From: DATBHM01 sp963772375
GTDB taxonomy: Bacteria; Actinomycetota; UBA4738; JACQTL01
NCBI GenBank assembly: GCA_963772375.1
Contig: CAVYXG010000005.1
Coordinates: forward strand, 806,001 to 870,000
DNA: 64,000 bases
Direction: 5' to 3'
In this document: piece by piece, positions 9,337 to 18,887 of the stretch
How the letters are laid out: each line of letters opens with the position of its first letter
Numbering within the stretch: position 1 is the first letter of the stretch
Made by a program: the position numbers and the translations under genes
Notes under the pieces: generated by a model
What the model saw: the letters and a program-made list of their open reading frames with translations, nothing else
What the model was told of the DNA's origin: nothing
Databases searched by the model: none

Positions 9337-11255
9337 GTGACATACTCGCGGGCCGTGCTGAGGCTCGGCATCGTCGGGAACCGAGGCCGAAGGGGAACGC
9401 TCACCGCCGCCCTCTCGGCGCTCGTCGTCCTCGCGCTCGTCGCCGTGCCGGCTCGACCTGCGTCGGCCACGGTCAGCTGTACGTTCGACGGGGCGCACAC
9501 CGACACCGTGACGTCGACCAGCACCTCGGTGACGTTCAGCCGCGACGTCGACGATCTCGACGTCAACGGCTCGGCGTGCAGCACCGTCAACAAGGTCACC
9601 AGGGTGAACGTCGACATGGGCGCGGTGGACAACGCGTTCCTCACCCTCGACCTCGGCGGCGGGCAGTTCGCGCCGGACGTCAATCCGGCCGCCGAGATCA
9701 ACTTCCAGGTGTCGAACTTCGGCTCGGGACTCCGGGCGAGCGTCGAGGGGACGAGCGGTCCCGACAAGTTCGCCGTCGGCGACCGGTTCTTCGCGGGGTC
9801 GAGCGTGACCGGCTTCGACCTCAACGGGTTCGCCGAGTCGACGCCGGGCGAGGACGTCGTCCTCCACGGGCGGGCCGGCGAGATCGGCCTCTCGGGCGAG
9901 GACGGGCCCGACGTGCTCACGGGCGCGGGGACGGGCACGCCGCTGTCGCACCCCACCACCACCAACATGGTCCTCAACGACGGTCGCGGCCTGGACACGG
10001 TCACGGGGGGCAACGGCAACGACATCATCGGGCCGCAGGAGGGCCCGGACGCGGGGGACGTCTTCTCGGGCGGGGCAGGGTTCGACTTCATCGACTACGA
10101 GGGCTGGCACCAGGGCGTCACGGTGTCGCTCGACGGAAAGGCGAACGACGGCGCGAACTGCCCGACCAACTGCGACGACGACAACGTGATGCCCGATATC
10201 GAGTCCGTCCGGGGGACGTCGTTCAACGACGTGCTCACCGGCGGTCCGGGACCGGATCGGATCGAGGGGCTCAGCGGCACCAACGTCATCCGGGGCGGTG
10301 CCGGCGACGACCAGCTGAGCGGTGGGTCCGGCCAGGACACCTTCCACGCCGGGCCGGGGTTCGACCTGGTGTCGTACTTCTCCGAGACCGATCCCATCAC
10401 GGTGACGCTCGACGGCGTGGCCCACGACGGCACGGCGAACGAGCACGACAACGTGGAGCCCGACGTCGAGGAGGTGATCGGCGGGTTCGGGAGCGACCGG
10501 CTGGTCGGCGACGCCAGGGCGAACACGCTGATCGGCGGCCCGGGCGACGACGTCCTGAACGGCGCCAGGGCAACGACACGCTGGACGGCGGCGGGACCAT
10601 CCCCGGGCCGGACGGCTCGGACGTGTTCGTCGGCGGGAAGGGGATCGACACGGTCGTCGAGGATTCCCCGCAGGGAGACCTCCATCTGTCCATCGACGGC
10701 GTGGCGAACGACGGCGTGCCGGGCGACCCCTCGCAGGGGGTCGACAACATCCGCACCGACGTCGAGAACGTGACCGGGGGTTTCGGGAACGACCGCATCG
10801 TCGGCGACGCGGCCGTCAACGTCCTGACCGGCGGGCCGGGGGACGACACCGTCGTCGGCCTCGGGGGGAACGATGTGCTCCGCCCCGGGGCGGGGACGGA
10901 CACGCTGCAGGGTGGGCCGGGGCTGGATACGGCGTCCTACTCCGACGCCACCGCTGCGGTCACCGTCGACCTGCTGGCACAGACCGCGGACGGGGACGGC
11001 AACGACACGCTGTCGGGCATGGAGCGGGTGCTGGGGTCGCCGTTCGACGACCACCTGATCGGGTCGCAGGGCCCGAACCGCCTGACCGGTGGGTCCGGTG
11101 ACGACACGCTGAAGGGACTCTCCGGCAACGACGTGCTGGCAGGCGGGCCGGGCGACGACCATCTCGACGGGGGGCCGGGCACCGACACCTGCCGGCAGGG
11201 CCCCGGCACCGGCCCGGTCGTGCACTGCGAGCGGTTCCCTAGCGCGATCGGCTAG
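9337..11255 (+). pseudogene. Secreted RTX-like calcium-binding repeat protein, frameshifted
   Basis: The N-terminal part (GTG 9337, or a later GTG at 9355 just after CATACT) has a signal peptide ending ARPASA. A unique domain follows and then RTX-type nonapeptides such as GGAGDDQLSGGSGQDTF and GGPGDDVLNG. That frame then goes out of register and ends at 10773. The C-terminal half continues one frame over with GNDTLDGGG, GGPGDDTVVGLGGNDVL and GGSGDDTLKGLSGNDVL to a TAG at 11255. One missing G near 10564 (GGCGCC read instead of GGCGGCC) explains the break. The repeats bind calcium and fold after export in known RTX proteins. The role here is unknown. Confidence 0.75.
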
Positions 11256-12418
11256 GCGCCGAACCACCGCTGGAGGTGTTCGGCCTCGAAGGCGCGCTTC
11301 TCGCCCGCGTGTGTGGCATCCGGGCCGGTGATGGTGACTATCGGCTCGGGTTCGGCGTACCAGCGACCCTCGACGAGCGCCGCCGAATCCGACCCGAGCT
11401 CGACCGGGCAGAACCCCGTGCCGTCGAACGGCGCCGGCTGTTCCTGGCCGCGGATCTCCGCCGCGATGGCCCGGGCCACCCGGGTGCCCTGGCGTTCGGC
11501 CATGACGCCCGCCTTCGGGAACGGCATCCCGTTGGCCAGCGGGATCAGCATGTCGTCGCCAACGGCGTAGACGCCGTCCCGGGGCGTGCGCAGGGTGCCC
11601 GCGTCGACGGAGATCCAGCCGTGCGGGCCGGTGAGCCCGCTCGTCGCGACCACGTCCGGCGGGCGGTGGGGCGGGACGGCGATCAGCAGGTCGAACGGCA
11701 CCTCGCCGCCGTCGTCCGCGAGCACGACGCGGCCGGGCTCGACTCGTTCGGTTGTTGCGCTCGTCCGCGTGGAGATGCCTCGTTCGCCCAGCTGGCCCTG
11801 CATCCACTCCGAGCCGGCCCGGCCGGCGTTCGGCATCAACAGCGGCTGGAGCGTGACCACGGTGATCTCCGCCCGGTCGCGGAGGCCACGGGCCCGCAGG
11901 CGCTCGTGGATGTAGATCGCACACTCGTACGGAGCGGGCGGGCACGGATACGGCGAGCCGGCGATGAGGAGCACGATCCGCCCTCCCTCGAAGGCGGCCA
12001 TCGCCCCGGCTGCCGCCGGGACGGCGGCGAGCGACCACACGTCGTGCCCGTGCCCCGAGAGGCCCGGGACCAGGTCCGGCCGGGACACGGCGCCCAGTGC
12101 CACGACCACGTGGTCGCCCTCGAGCCGTCCGGCCGACGTGTCGGCGGCTCGTCCGGCCGGGTCGATCGCGGTGATCTCGGCCTGGACGAACTCCACGCCG
12201 TGCCGACCGAGCAGGGCCCGCTGCCGGGTCCCGTCGGCAAACGTCCCCTCGCCGACCAGTGCCCACACCTTCCGGAGGCCCATGGTGAATCCGGGATCTC
12301 GGTCCACCAGGACGATCTCGTGAGCGTCGCGGTCGATGACCCGCCGCAGCTCGACCGCGGTGGCGATGCCGCCGAACCCGCCGCCCAGGATCAGCGTGCG
12401 TCCGCTCACGGCGACCAC
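11252..12418 (-). CDS. FAD/NAD(P)-dependent oxidoreductase, sulfide:quinone-reductase-like
   Basis: About 388 residues. An N-terminal dinucleotide fold GGGFGGIATAVELRRV follows within 10-25 residues of the start. The inner motif is SPYPCPPAPYECAIYIHERL, typical of the SQR/flavocytochrome-c sulfide dehydrogenase group. The C-terminal FAD motif is YAVGDDMLIPLANGMPFPKA. GTG at 12418 has AGG 8 bases upstream; GTG at 12409 is an alternative. Likely a membrane-associated or cytoplasmic flavoprotein reducing quinone or a related acceptor. Whether sulfide is the donor is open. It converges on the RTX gene with a 4-base overlap. Confidence 0.82.
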   Translation of the reverse strand: MVAVSGRTLILGGGFGGIATAVELRRVIDRDAHEIVLVDRDPGFTMGLRKVWALVGEGTFADGTRQRALLGRHGVEFVQAEITAIDPAGRAADTSAGRLEGDHVVVALGAVSRPDLVPGLSGHGHDVWSLAAVPAAAGAMAAFEGGRIVLLIAGSPYPCPPAPYECAIYIHERLRARGLRDRAEITVVTLQPLLMPNAGRAGSEWMQGQLGERGISTRTSATTERVEPGRVVLADDGGEVPFDLLIAVPPHRPPDVVATSGLTGPHGWISVDAGTLRTPRDGVYAVGDDMLIPLANGMPFPKAGVMAERQGTRVARAIAAEIRGQEQPAPFDGTGFCPVELGSDSAALVEGRWYAEPEPIVTITGPDATHAGEKRAFEAEHLQRWFGA

Positions 12419-12503
12419 GTCCGAAGCCTGTCGATGTCCTCGCCCACCATCGCCCGGCGATGGTACGCGTCGTGCCGACCGGTGCGCGCGGCCGCCGGGT
12501 GCC

Positions 12504-12540
12504 TTGACTCGGCCTCGCGCGGACGGGTCTACTCCGGAAC
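12504..12540 (+). promoter_or_regulatory. Candidate promoter of the RTX remnant, leaderless type
   Basis: TTGACT (12504-12509), an 18-base spacer, TCTACT (12528-12533), then 7 bases to the ATG at 12541. No ribosome-binding sequence fits between, so transcription would start at or next to the start codon. Confidence 0.45.
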
Positions 12541-12922
12541 ATGCGCCGCCCTTCATTTCGCACCACGATCGCGGCCGCAGCGGTCGCATGCGTCCTCGCC
12601 GTGCAGGTGTTCGTGCTCGTCCCCGCGGCATCTGCGGGGGTGGTGTGCTCGCGTTGAACCACGTCGCCACCGTGACCGCGTCGGGGCCGGGCGCGTTCGT
12701 CGTGCGGGTCTCGAGCGACGGCTCGAACCTGCTGGTCAACATGGCCCCATGCGGCAAGGTGGGGCCGATCGGAGACCCGAACGCCGTCGACCACGTGAAC
12801 ACCGGGTCGTCGAAGGCCGACCACATGACGAGGGCGACGACGTGATCCGGGGGCTCGGGGGCAACGATGTCTTGCGCCTCCAGGGCCCGGGGACGGGCCC
12901 CAAGGCCTCCCGCGAACACTGA
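12541..12922 (+). pseudogene. Remnant of a secreted RTX-like repeat protein
   Basis: Three short frames follow each other. Frame one has a signal peptide from ATG 12541 ending PAASAGVVCSR and a stop at 12657. Frame two begins just before that stop with LNHVATVTASGPGAFVVRVS and SSDGSNLLVNMAPCG. Frame three gives GDDVIRGLGGNDVLRLQGPG, one RTX repeat, and a stop at 12922. The order and the VxC(x)n-VT-T-V spacing match the N-terminus of the RTX gene at 9337, so this looks like a shortened paralogue with two frame breaks and most repeats lost. Confidence 0.6.
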
Positions 12923-12945
12923 CATCCGCACTGAGGGGGTGATCG

Positions 12946-13413
12946 ATGGGCGACACGGTCGGCCCGTTGGGGACGCCCTCCCCGTGGTGCAACGTCTGCG
13001 GGCGCGACGCGATCCCCGGCTCGTACCTGTGTCCTGAGTGCTGGCGGCTGATGCACCGGCTGGAGACGCGCAGGAGCGCCGACGGGACTCCCCGCCACGT
13101 GGACCGCATGGCACGGCTGCACGCGCTCCGCGCGCAGTGGGACCCGGTGGTCGAGGCGTTCCGGTGCTTCTACTCGGACATCCCGCTGGTACTCGAACCC
13201 GGCACGCGCCGCTCGGCGACATGGGAGCACCGGACACCGAGGGACGAGTCGAGCGTGGTGCTCGTGGCCGACCTCGTGAACAAGATGAAGAGCGACATGA
13301 CCGACGCGGAGTTCCGGCGCATCGTGCACGGCCTCGGGCGCCGGTTCGCCGGTGGTGTCTTCGACGAGGAGGAATTCCCACCCGACCATCCTCGGCCGGC
13401 ACCCACCCCGTGA
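12946..13413 (+). CDS. Small zinc-ribbon protein of unknown function
   Basis: 155 residues; ATG at 12946 after GAGGGGGTGATCG. Two CxxC pairs, CNVCGRDA and CPECWRLM, 13-16 residues apart near the N-terminus, should hold one zinc ion. The middle is helical (HVDRMARLHALRAQWD) and the C-terminal half has LVADLVNKMKSDMTDAEFRR. I do not recognise the family. Cytoplasmic, no membrane segment. It lies just after the RTX remnant and before the AfsR-type regulator, with no informative context. Confidence 0.65.
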   Translation: MGDTVGPLGTPSPWCNVCGRDAIPGSYLCPECWRLMHRLETRRSADGTPRHVDRMARLHALRAQWDPVVEAFRCFYSDIPLVLEPGTRRSATWEHRTPRDESSVVLVADLVNKMKSDMTDAEFRRIVHGLGRRFAGGVFDEEEFPPDHPRPAPTP

Positions 13414-13503
13414 GTCCGGTGTGCGGGCGGGGGAGCGCGATCCGGCTCGAACGGTGATGGCACCGCCGGGACGGATCGGGCGCCGGGCCGCGACAATGGA
13501 CTC

Positions 13504-16500
13504 GTGTCCAAAGGCGTCGAGGTCCTCGTGCTCGGGCCGCTCGAGGTTCGGCAGGACGGCTCGTCCGTCGCGATCGCCGGCGCCCGGGCGAGGACCCTCC
13601 TGACCCGGCTGGCGCTCGAGCCCGGGCGGGTGGTGCCGGCCGCCCGGCTGATCGACGCGATCTGGGGGGAGGAGCCGCCCGACGGCGCGACGAACGCGCT
13701 GCAGTCGCTCGTTGCGCGGGTCAGGCGAGTGCTGCCGGACTGCGTGGAGACGGATTCGACCGGGTACCGGCTGGCGATCGATGCGGAGGCCGTCGATGCG
13801 GTGCGGTTCGAACGGCTCGCCGCCGAAGGGCGCCGGCTGCTGGCCGATGGGGATCCCTCCGGCGCCGCGGCGACGCTGCGCGATGCGGTGGCGCTGTGGC
13901 GCGGGCCCGCGCTGGCGGATGCGGCCGATGCCTCGTTCGCGGTCGCCGCGGCGGCGCGGCTGGAGGAGCTCCGGCTCGGCGCGATCGAGGACCGGGGCGA
14001 GGCGTCGCTGGCGGGGGCCGACTCCGACGGGACGCTCGTGGCCGAGCTCGAGGCGCTGGTCGCCGAGCATCCCCTCCGCGAACGGCTGAACGGGCAGCTG
14101 GTGCGCGCGTTGGCGGCCGAGGGCCGGCAGGCCGACGCGCTTGCGGCGTTCGAACGGTTGCGGACCCGGTTGGCGGACGAGCTCGGCATCGACCCGTCGC
14201 CGGAGCTGCGGGAGCTGCAGCTCTCGGTGCTCCGGGGCGAAGCCGCGCGCTCGGCGCGCGCGCCCGCCGCCGAGCCGGCCCCCGCCCTCGGACCGGCCGC
14301 TCCGCGGACCAACCTCCGGGCGCAGATCACGACCTTCGTCGGCCGCGAGGCGGACATCGAACGGATCTCGCGCGCGCTCGAGGAGTCACGACTCGTCACG
14401 CTGGTCGGCCCGGGCGGTTCGGGCAAGACGCGACTTGCGAGCGAGGTCGGCGCGCGGCTGGTCGACGCGACGCCGGCGGGCGTCTGGATGGTCGAGCTCG
14501 CGCCGGTCGGCGATCCGGGCGAGCTGGCGCAGGCGTTCCTGTCGGTGTTCGGGGCGCGGGAGTCGGGCCTGCTGGCGCTCTCCACCGGCGCGGTCGGGCC
14601 CGAGGACCGGTTGGCGGAGGCGATCGGGGAGCGCGACCTGGTGCTCGTGGTCGACAACTGCGAGCACCTCGTGCAGGCGGTGGCCCTGCTGACGGACTCG
14701 CTCCTGGCCCGGTGTCCGTCGCTCCGCGTCCTCGCCACGAGCCGCGAGCCGCTCGGGATCACGGGCGAGGTGCTCCTGCCGCTCGATCCACTCGAGATGC
14801 CCGAGGCCGACGCCGAGGTCGGGCCGGTCGGAGCGGTGGACTCGCCCGCGGTGATGCTGTTCACCGACCGCGCGAGGGCGGCGCAGCCAGGATTCGTCGT
14901 CGACGAGTCGAACGTCCGGGCCGTCGTGGCCATCTGCCGAGCGCTCGACGGGATGCCACTCGCGATCGAGCTCGCCGCGGCGCGACTTCGGAGCCTCACC
15001 ATCGACCAGGTGGCGGACCGGCTGGACGACCGATTCCGACTGCTCGGGGTCGGCGGCGGCGCGGCGCTGCCGCGGCACCAGACGCTGCGGGCGGTCGTCG
15101 ACTGGAGTTGGGACCTCTTGACGGACGAGGAACGCACGGTGCTCCGCAGGCTCGCGGTGTTCCCCGGCGGCGCGACGCTCGAGGCGGCCGAAGCGGTCTG
15201 CCCGGGGACCAACGCGCCGCCCGGGGAGATCCTCTACCTGCTCGCCTCGCTCGTGGACAAGTCGCTGGTGAGCTCCACCGAGGCGAGCGGCGAGGTTCGC
15301 TACACGATGCTCGACACCATCCGGGCCTATGTGGACGAGCGCCGCCGCGAGGCCGGCGAGGACGACACGGTGCGCCGACTGCAGGCCGAGTACCTGGCGA
15401 CGCTCGTCGAGGCTGCGGACAGACAACTTCGCGGCTCCCAGCAGATCGAATGGCTCCAGCGCCTCTCGGGCGAGCGCGACAACACGCACGCGGCCATCCG
15501 GTGGGCGGTCGACGCCGGCGAGAACGAGCTCGCGATGCGGCTCGTCGTGTTCCTCGGGTGGTTCTGGTTCATGCGGGGCGCGCGGTCGGAGGCACTCGAG
15601 TTCAGCGAGCTGACCCTGGCCATGAATGGCGACGTGGAGCCGGAGTACCGGGCCGGGGTGCTCGTCATCCGGGCGACGCTCGGGATGACCGGCGGGCGGA
15701 GCTTCGACGAAGCGCTCCGGCGCGGCGAGGAAGCGGTCGAGCTGATCCCGTCGGTCCCGGCGGAGCGGCTGGCGCAGCTCCCGATGCTCGACATGTCCGA
15801 GATGCTCGTGTCCCTGTTCCGCGCGGACGAGCGGCGGGCGCTCGAGCTCGCGCGGGCGCGCTTCGGCGGGCCCGACCGTTGGGTCTCCGGGGTCGCGCAC
15901 CTCGTTGCCGGCCAGGTGCTCAGCAACCTCGGTGAGGGCGAGGAGGCCGCGGAGTCGTTCGAGGCGTCGCTGCGGGAGTTCCGGAGCGTGGGCGATCGGT
16001 GGGGGATCGGGAACGCGCTCGTCGTGATCGCCGACCTGGCGGCGATGCGGGGCGAACGCGAGGCGGCCGCCGAGGCGCTCGAGGAGGCGCAGGACGCGTT
16101 CCGGCTGCTCGAGGACCGGGAGGACACCGCGCAGCTGCTGATCAAGTCGGCGATCCAGCGGACCCAGGCCGGCGATCTCGAACGCGCCGCCGCCGAGCTG
16201 GACGCCGCGCAGCGCATCGCGGATGAGATCGGCGTCGAGGAATGGAAGCTGTTCGTCGCGATGGCCCGTGCGGACGTCGCCAGGGTGTCGGGGCGGCTGG
16301 ACGAGGCGCGGGATCTGCTGGACGGCGCGATCGACGCGTTCGAGGGATACGGGCGCGCGATGTTCCCGCTGCTCGGATGGCTGCTGGTCGGCCGGGGGCG
16401 GGTGGAGCTCGCTCGGGGCGACCTGGCCGCAGCGCTCGAGTGCTACCGCCGGGCCCTGCGGACGGGGCTCGACGCGCCCGACTACCCGGTGGCTGCGCGG

Positions 16501-16779
16501 GCGGTGGAGTTCCGGGCGGACGTGGCGCTCATGGACGGAGACGCCGCCCTGGCGGCCGAGCTGCTCGGGATGGCGGTCGCGCTCCGCGGAATGGTCGACC
16601 GGGCCGACGTGGACGTGCTGCGCGTCTCGGCGGGCGCGCGGGAGGCGCTCGGCGACGAGCGGTTCGACCTCGCGTACCGGCGCGGCGTCGAGCGACCCCG
16701 ACAGGAAGTGCTGTCCGAGCTCGACGCAGAGGCGCCGCCCACCGCGCGGGGCGTCACCGCCGGTGGCGGCTCCCCATGA
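13504..16779 (+). CDS. AfsR/SARP-type transcriptional regulator with ATPase and TPR domains
   Basis: 1091 residues. Order: winged-helix DNA-binding domain (about 1-95, with GARARTLLTRLALEPGRVV); bacterial transcriptional activator domain (about 96-245, ending ELGIDPSPELRELQ); NB-ARC/AAA ATPase (about 275-530) with P-loop LVGPGGSGKTRL around K308, LVLVVDNCEHL and GMPLAIELAAARLRSL; then TPR-like helices to the end. SARP proteins activate secondary-metabolite or export genes. The neighbours are a DrrAB-like exporter (convergent). GTG 13504 is preceded by GACAAT (13492-13497) and six bases, so it is probably leaderless. The stop overlaps the next ATG (ATGA). Confidence 0.88.
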   Translation: MSKGVEVLVLGPLEVRQDGSSVAIAGARARTLLTRLALEPGRVVPAARLIDAIWGEEPPDGATNALQSLVARVRRVLPDCVETDSTGYRLAIDAEAVDAVRFERLAAEGRRLLADGDPSGAAATLRDAVALWRGPALADAADASFAVAAAARLEELRLGAIEDRGEASLAGADSDGTLVAELEALVAEHPLRERLNGQLVRALAAEGRQADALAAFERLRTRLADELGIDPSPELRELQLSVLRGEAARSARAPAAEPAPALGPAAPRTNLRAQITTFVGREADIERISRALEESRLVTLVGPGGSGKTRLASEVGARLVDATPAGVWMVELAPVGDPGELAQAFLSVFGARESGLLALSTGAVGPEDRLAEAIGERDLVLVVDNCEHLVQAVALLTDSLLARCPSLRVLATSREPLGITGEVLLPLDPLEMPEADAEVGPVGAVDSPAVMLFTDRARAAQPGFVVDESNVRAVVAICRALDGMPLAIELAAARLRSLTIDQVADRLDDRFRLLGVGGGAALPRHQTLRAVVDWSWDLLTDEERTVLRRLAVFPGGATLEAAEAVCPGTNAPPGEILYLLASLVDKSLVSSTEASGEVRYTMLDTIRAYVDERRREAGEDDTVRRLQAEYLATLVEAADRQLRGSQQIEWLQRLSGERDNTHAAIRWAVDAGENELAMRLVVFLGWFWFMRGARSEALEFSELTLAMNGDVEPEYRAGVLVIRATLGMTGGRSFDEALRRGEEAVELIPSVPAERLAQLPMLDMSEMLVSLFRADERRALELARARFGGPDRWVSGVAHLVAGQVLSNLGEGEEAAESFEASLREFRSVGDRWGIGNALVVIADLAAMRGEREAAAEALEEAQDAFRLLEDREDTAQLLIKSAIQRTQAGDLERAAAELDAAQRIADEIGVEEWKLFVAMARADVARVSGRLDEARDLLDGAIDAFEGYGRAMFPLLGWLLVGRGRVELARGDLAAALECYRRALRTGLDAPDYPVAARAVEFRADVALMDGDAALAAELLGMAVALRGMVDRADVDVLRVSAGAREALGDERFDLAYRRGVERPRQEVLSELDAEAPPTARGVTAGGGSP

Positions 16780-16898
16780 TCGACGCCGGCACGGTGACGC
16801 CGGTCGTCGGGACGACCTACGCGCTCCCCGAGGCCGCCGATGCCCTCCGCGAGCTCGAAGGGGGCCACGCCACCGGCAAGATCGTCGTGGTGGCGTGA
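16776..16898 (+). pseudogene. 40-residue remnant of a zinc/quinone oxidoreductase C-terminus
   Basis: The ATG overlaps the stop of the AfsR-type gene as ATGA. The 40 codons contain YALPEAADALREL and GGHATGKIVVVA, the standard last helix and strand of medium-chain alcohol dehydrogenase/quinone oxidoreductases. The catalytic and NAD(P)-binding parts are absent. It may be a translated scrap coupled to the regulator or a dead fragment. Confidence 0.5.
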
Positions 16899-16910
16899 CC
16901 CCTCGAGTGC

Positions 16911-17735
16911 CTAGGCGCGACGGCGCAGCGCGCGGATGGCGAGCGGGGCGAACACCACCGCGAACCCCACCGCCCACGCGAGCGAGATCAGCGCCGGTTC
17001 ACCCCACGAGCCGCCGGTGAGCAGCGCCCGGACCGCGTCGGCAAGCTGCGTGACCGGGTTCACCTTGACGAACCCCTGCAGCCAGCTCGGCATGGTCGCG
17101 GGCTGGACGAACGCCCCGCTCGCGAACGTCAGCGGGAAGATCAGCACGAACCCGAAGATCTGCACCTTCTCCGGCGAGTCGACCTTGATCCCGATGAGCA
17201 GCGGGAACCAGGAGAACGCGATCACGAACGTCAGCACCAGTCCGACCGCGAGCAGCGTCTCCGGGAGGCCCGTGGTGATACGGAACCCGATGAGCATCCC
17301 GACGCCCAGCAGGACCGCGATGCCCCAGACCTGCCGGACCACGTCCGCCGCGATCCGCCCGGCGAGCGGCGCGGACCGGGCGATGGGCAGGCTCCGGAAC
17401 CGGTCGAACACCCCCTTGCCGAGGTCCGTGTTCACGCCCATGGCCGTGTACAGGCTCATGAACAGCGCGTTCTGCACGATGATCCCTGCCAGCCCGTACG
17501 CCAGGTAGGCCTGGGGCGATCCGGCCATCGCGCCGCCGAATACGAACGCGAACAGCAGGACGAACATGATCGGCTGCACGCTCACGTCGAGCAGCTCGAG
17601 CGGGTTGTGGCGGATCGCGGCCAGGTTCCTCCAGGCGATGGTGAGCGAGTTGCGAAGGACCTGGCGGGGCGGGATGCGGGTGGTCGGTGTCGTCGTGAGC
17701 CGGTCGGTCGTGGTGGCTTCGATCGTGGCGCTCAT
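16911..17735 (-). CDS. ABC-2 type transporter permease (DrrB-like)
   Basis: 274 residues with six hydrophobic segments. LDVSVQPIMFVLLFAFVFGG, GVFDRFRSLPIARSAPL (the conserved cytoplasmic loop of drug-export ABC-2 permeases), and SGAFVQPATMPSWLQGFVKV with NPVTQLADAVRAL near the C-terminus are all typical of DrrB-type daunorubicin/doxorubicin resistance permeases. It forms the membrane channel of an exporter with the ATPase encoded just upstream; its ATG overlaps that gene's stop (ATGA). Substrate unknown. Confidence 0.88.
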   Translation of the reverse strand: MSATIEATTTDRLTTTPTTRIPPRQVLRNSLTIAWRNLAAIRHNPLELLDVSVQPIMFVLLFAFVFGGAMAGSPQAYLAYGLAGIIVQNALFMSLYTAMGVNTDLGKGVFDRFRSLPIARSAPLAGRIAADVVRQVWGIAVLLGVGMLIGFRITTGLPETLLAVGLVLTFVIAFSWFPLLIGIKVDSPEKVQIFGFVLIFPLTFASGAFVQPATMPSWLQGFVKVNPVTQLADAVRALLTGGSWGEPALISLAWAVGFAVVFAPLAIRALRRRA

Positions 17736-18700
17736 GCCGCGCTCCTTTCGGTGTCGTCGTCGTCCTGGGTTTCGGCCTTGTGCCCGGTGAGGGCGAAGAA
17801 GACCTCGTCGAGGCTCGGCCTTCTCACGGCGAACTCGGCGAGGAGGACCCGGTCGTCCGCGAGCCGCTGGTAGATCGCGGGTGGGATCGCCGGGTCGTTG
17901 ATGGGCGTGGTGATCGCTTTCGCCTCGGTGTCCGGTTCCCGTCCTGTCAGGTCCCGGATGACGGCGGTGATCGTGGGTGCGTCGTGGTCGTGGACCGGGC
18001 TCACCTCGAGCACCTGCCCGCCGACCTGCTGCTTGAGCTCGTTCGAGGTGCCGGTCGCGACGACCTTGCCCCGGTCGATCACGGCGATGGCGTCGGCGAG
18101 CTGGTCGGCCTCCTCGAGGTACTGCGTGGTGAGCAGGATGGTCGTGCCGTCCGCGACCAGGCCGCGGATGGCGTCCCACAGGCCGTCGCGGGCGCGGGGG
18201 TCGAGCCCGGTGCTGGGTTCGTCCAGGTACAGGACCGAAGGGTGCCCGACCAGGCTGGCGGCGAGGTCGAGCCTGCGCCGCATCCCTCCCGAGTAGGTCC
18301 GGACCGGCCGGTCGGCGGCGTCGGCCAGGTCGAACCTGGCGAGGAGGCTCTTGGCCCGGGCCTTCGCGTCCGGCCGCGACTGGTTCAGGAGCCGTCCGAT
18401 CATCACGAGGTTCTCGGCGCCGGTCAGGCCCTCGTCGACGGCCGCGTACTGCCCGGTCAGGGCGATGAGCTGCCGCACCTCGTGCGCCTGGGTCACGACG
18501 TCGTAGCCACCGACGCTTGCGTGGCCCTCGTCGGGCTCGGTGAGGGTGGCCAGGATCCGCACGGCGGTGGTCTTCCCGGCGCCGTTCGGTCCGAGGACGC
18601 CGAGGACGGTTCCCCGCCGCACGGCGAGGTCGGCCCCCGCGAGGGCGGTGGTCTCGCCGAACCGCTTGACCAGCCCCTCTGCTTCGATCGCGTAGGTCAT
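17732..18700 (-). CDS. ABC transporter ATPase (DrrA-like)
   Basis: 322 residues. Walker A GPNGAGKTTAV, Q-loop region ALTGQYAAVDEGLTGAENL, signature YSGGMRRRLDLAASL, Walker B SVLYLDEPSTGLDPR and H-loop TTQYLEEADQLADAI are complete. The C-terminal region with SPVHDHDAPTI and LDEVFFALTGHK is the DrrA-type regulatory extension. It powers the permease gene that overlaps its stop. ATG 18700 has GGGAG 6 bases upstream; a longer start at 18766 lacks one. Probable drug, lipid or glycoside export. Confidence 0.92.
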   Translation of the reverse strand: MTYAIEAEGLVKRFGETTALAGADLAVRRGTVLGVLGPNGAGKTTAVRILATLTEPDEGHASVGGYDVVTQAHEVRQLIALTGQYAAVDEGLTGAENLVMIGRLLNQSRPDAKARAKSLLARFDLADAADRPVRTYSGGMRRRLDLAASLVGHPSVLYLDEPSTGLDPRARDGLWDAIRGLVADGTTILLTTQYLEEADQLADAIAVIDRGKVVATGTSNELKQQVGGQVLEVSPVHDHDAPTITAVIRDLTGREPDTEAKAITTPINDPAIPPAIYQRLADDRVLLAEFAVRRPSLDEVFFALTGHKAETQDDDDTERSAA

Positions 18701-18887
18701 GTCCGCTCCCTTCGTGTGTGTGTCGATGGGAGGGATGTTGGCGGGAGGCGCTGAGGCGCCGGTCACGCCGTGCTGTCATCGCGAGCACGTGACGATCACG
18801 GAGGTGGAGCGAGGGAGCTCGAACCCGGACGCGGCGATCGGGCGGGCAGCTCCGGGCGAAGCGCGGCTGGGGGACAATGCGAGCCTG

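Noticed and set aside
7972..10446. Long minus-strand frame opposite the GcvT-like and RTX genes
   Set aside because: Low-complexity Arg/Pro/Val sequence with no domain. The sense strand has a recognised enzyme and RTX repeats.
14386..16977. 863-codon minus-strand frame opposite the AfsR-type gene
   Set aside because: Antisense shadow; the sense frame carries P-loop, BTAD and HTH features.
17780..18754. Plus-strand frame opposite the ABC ATPase
   Set aside because: Sense strand has every ABC ATPase motif. The antisense frame has none.
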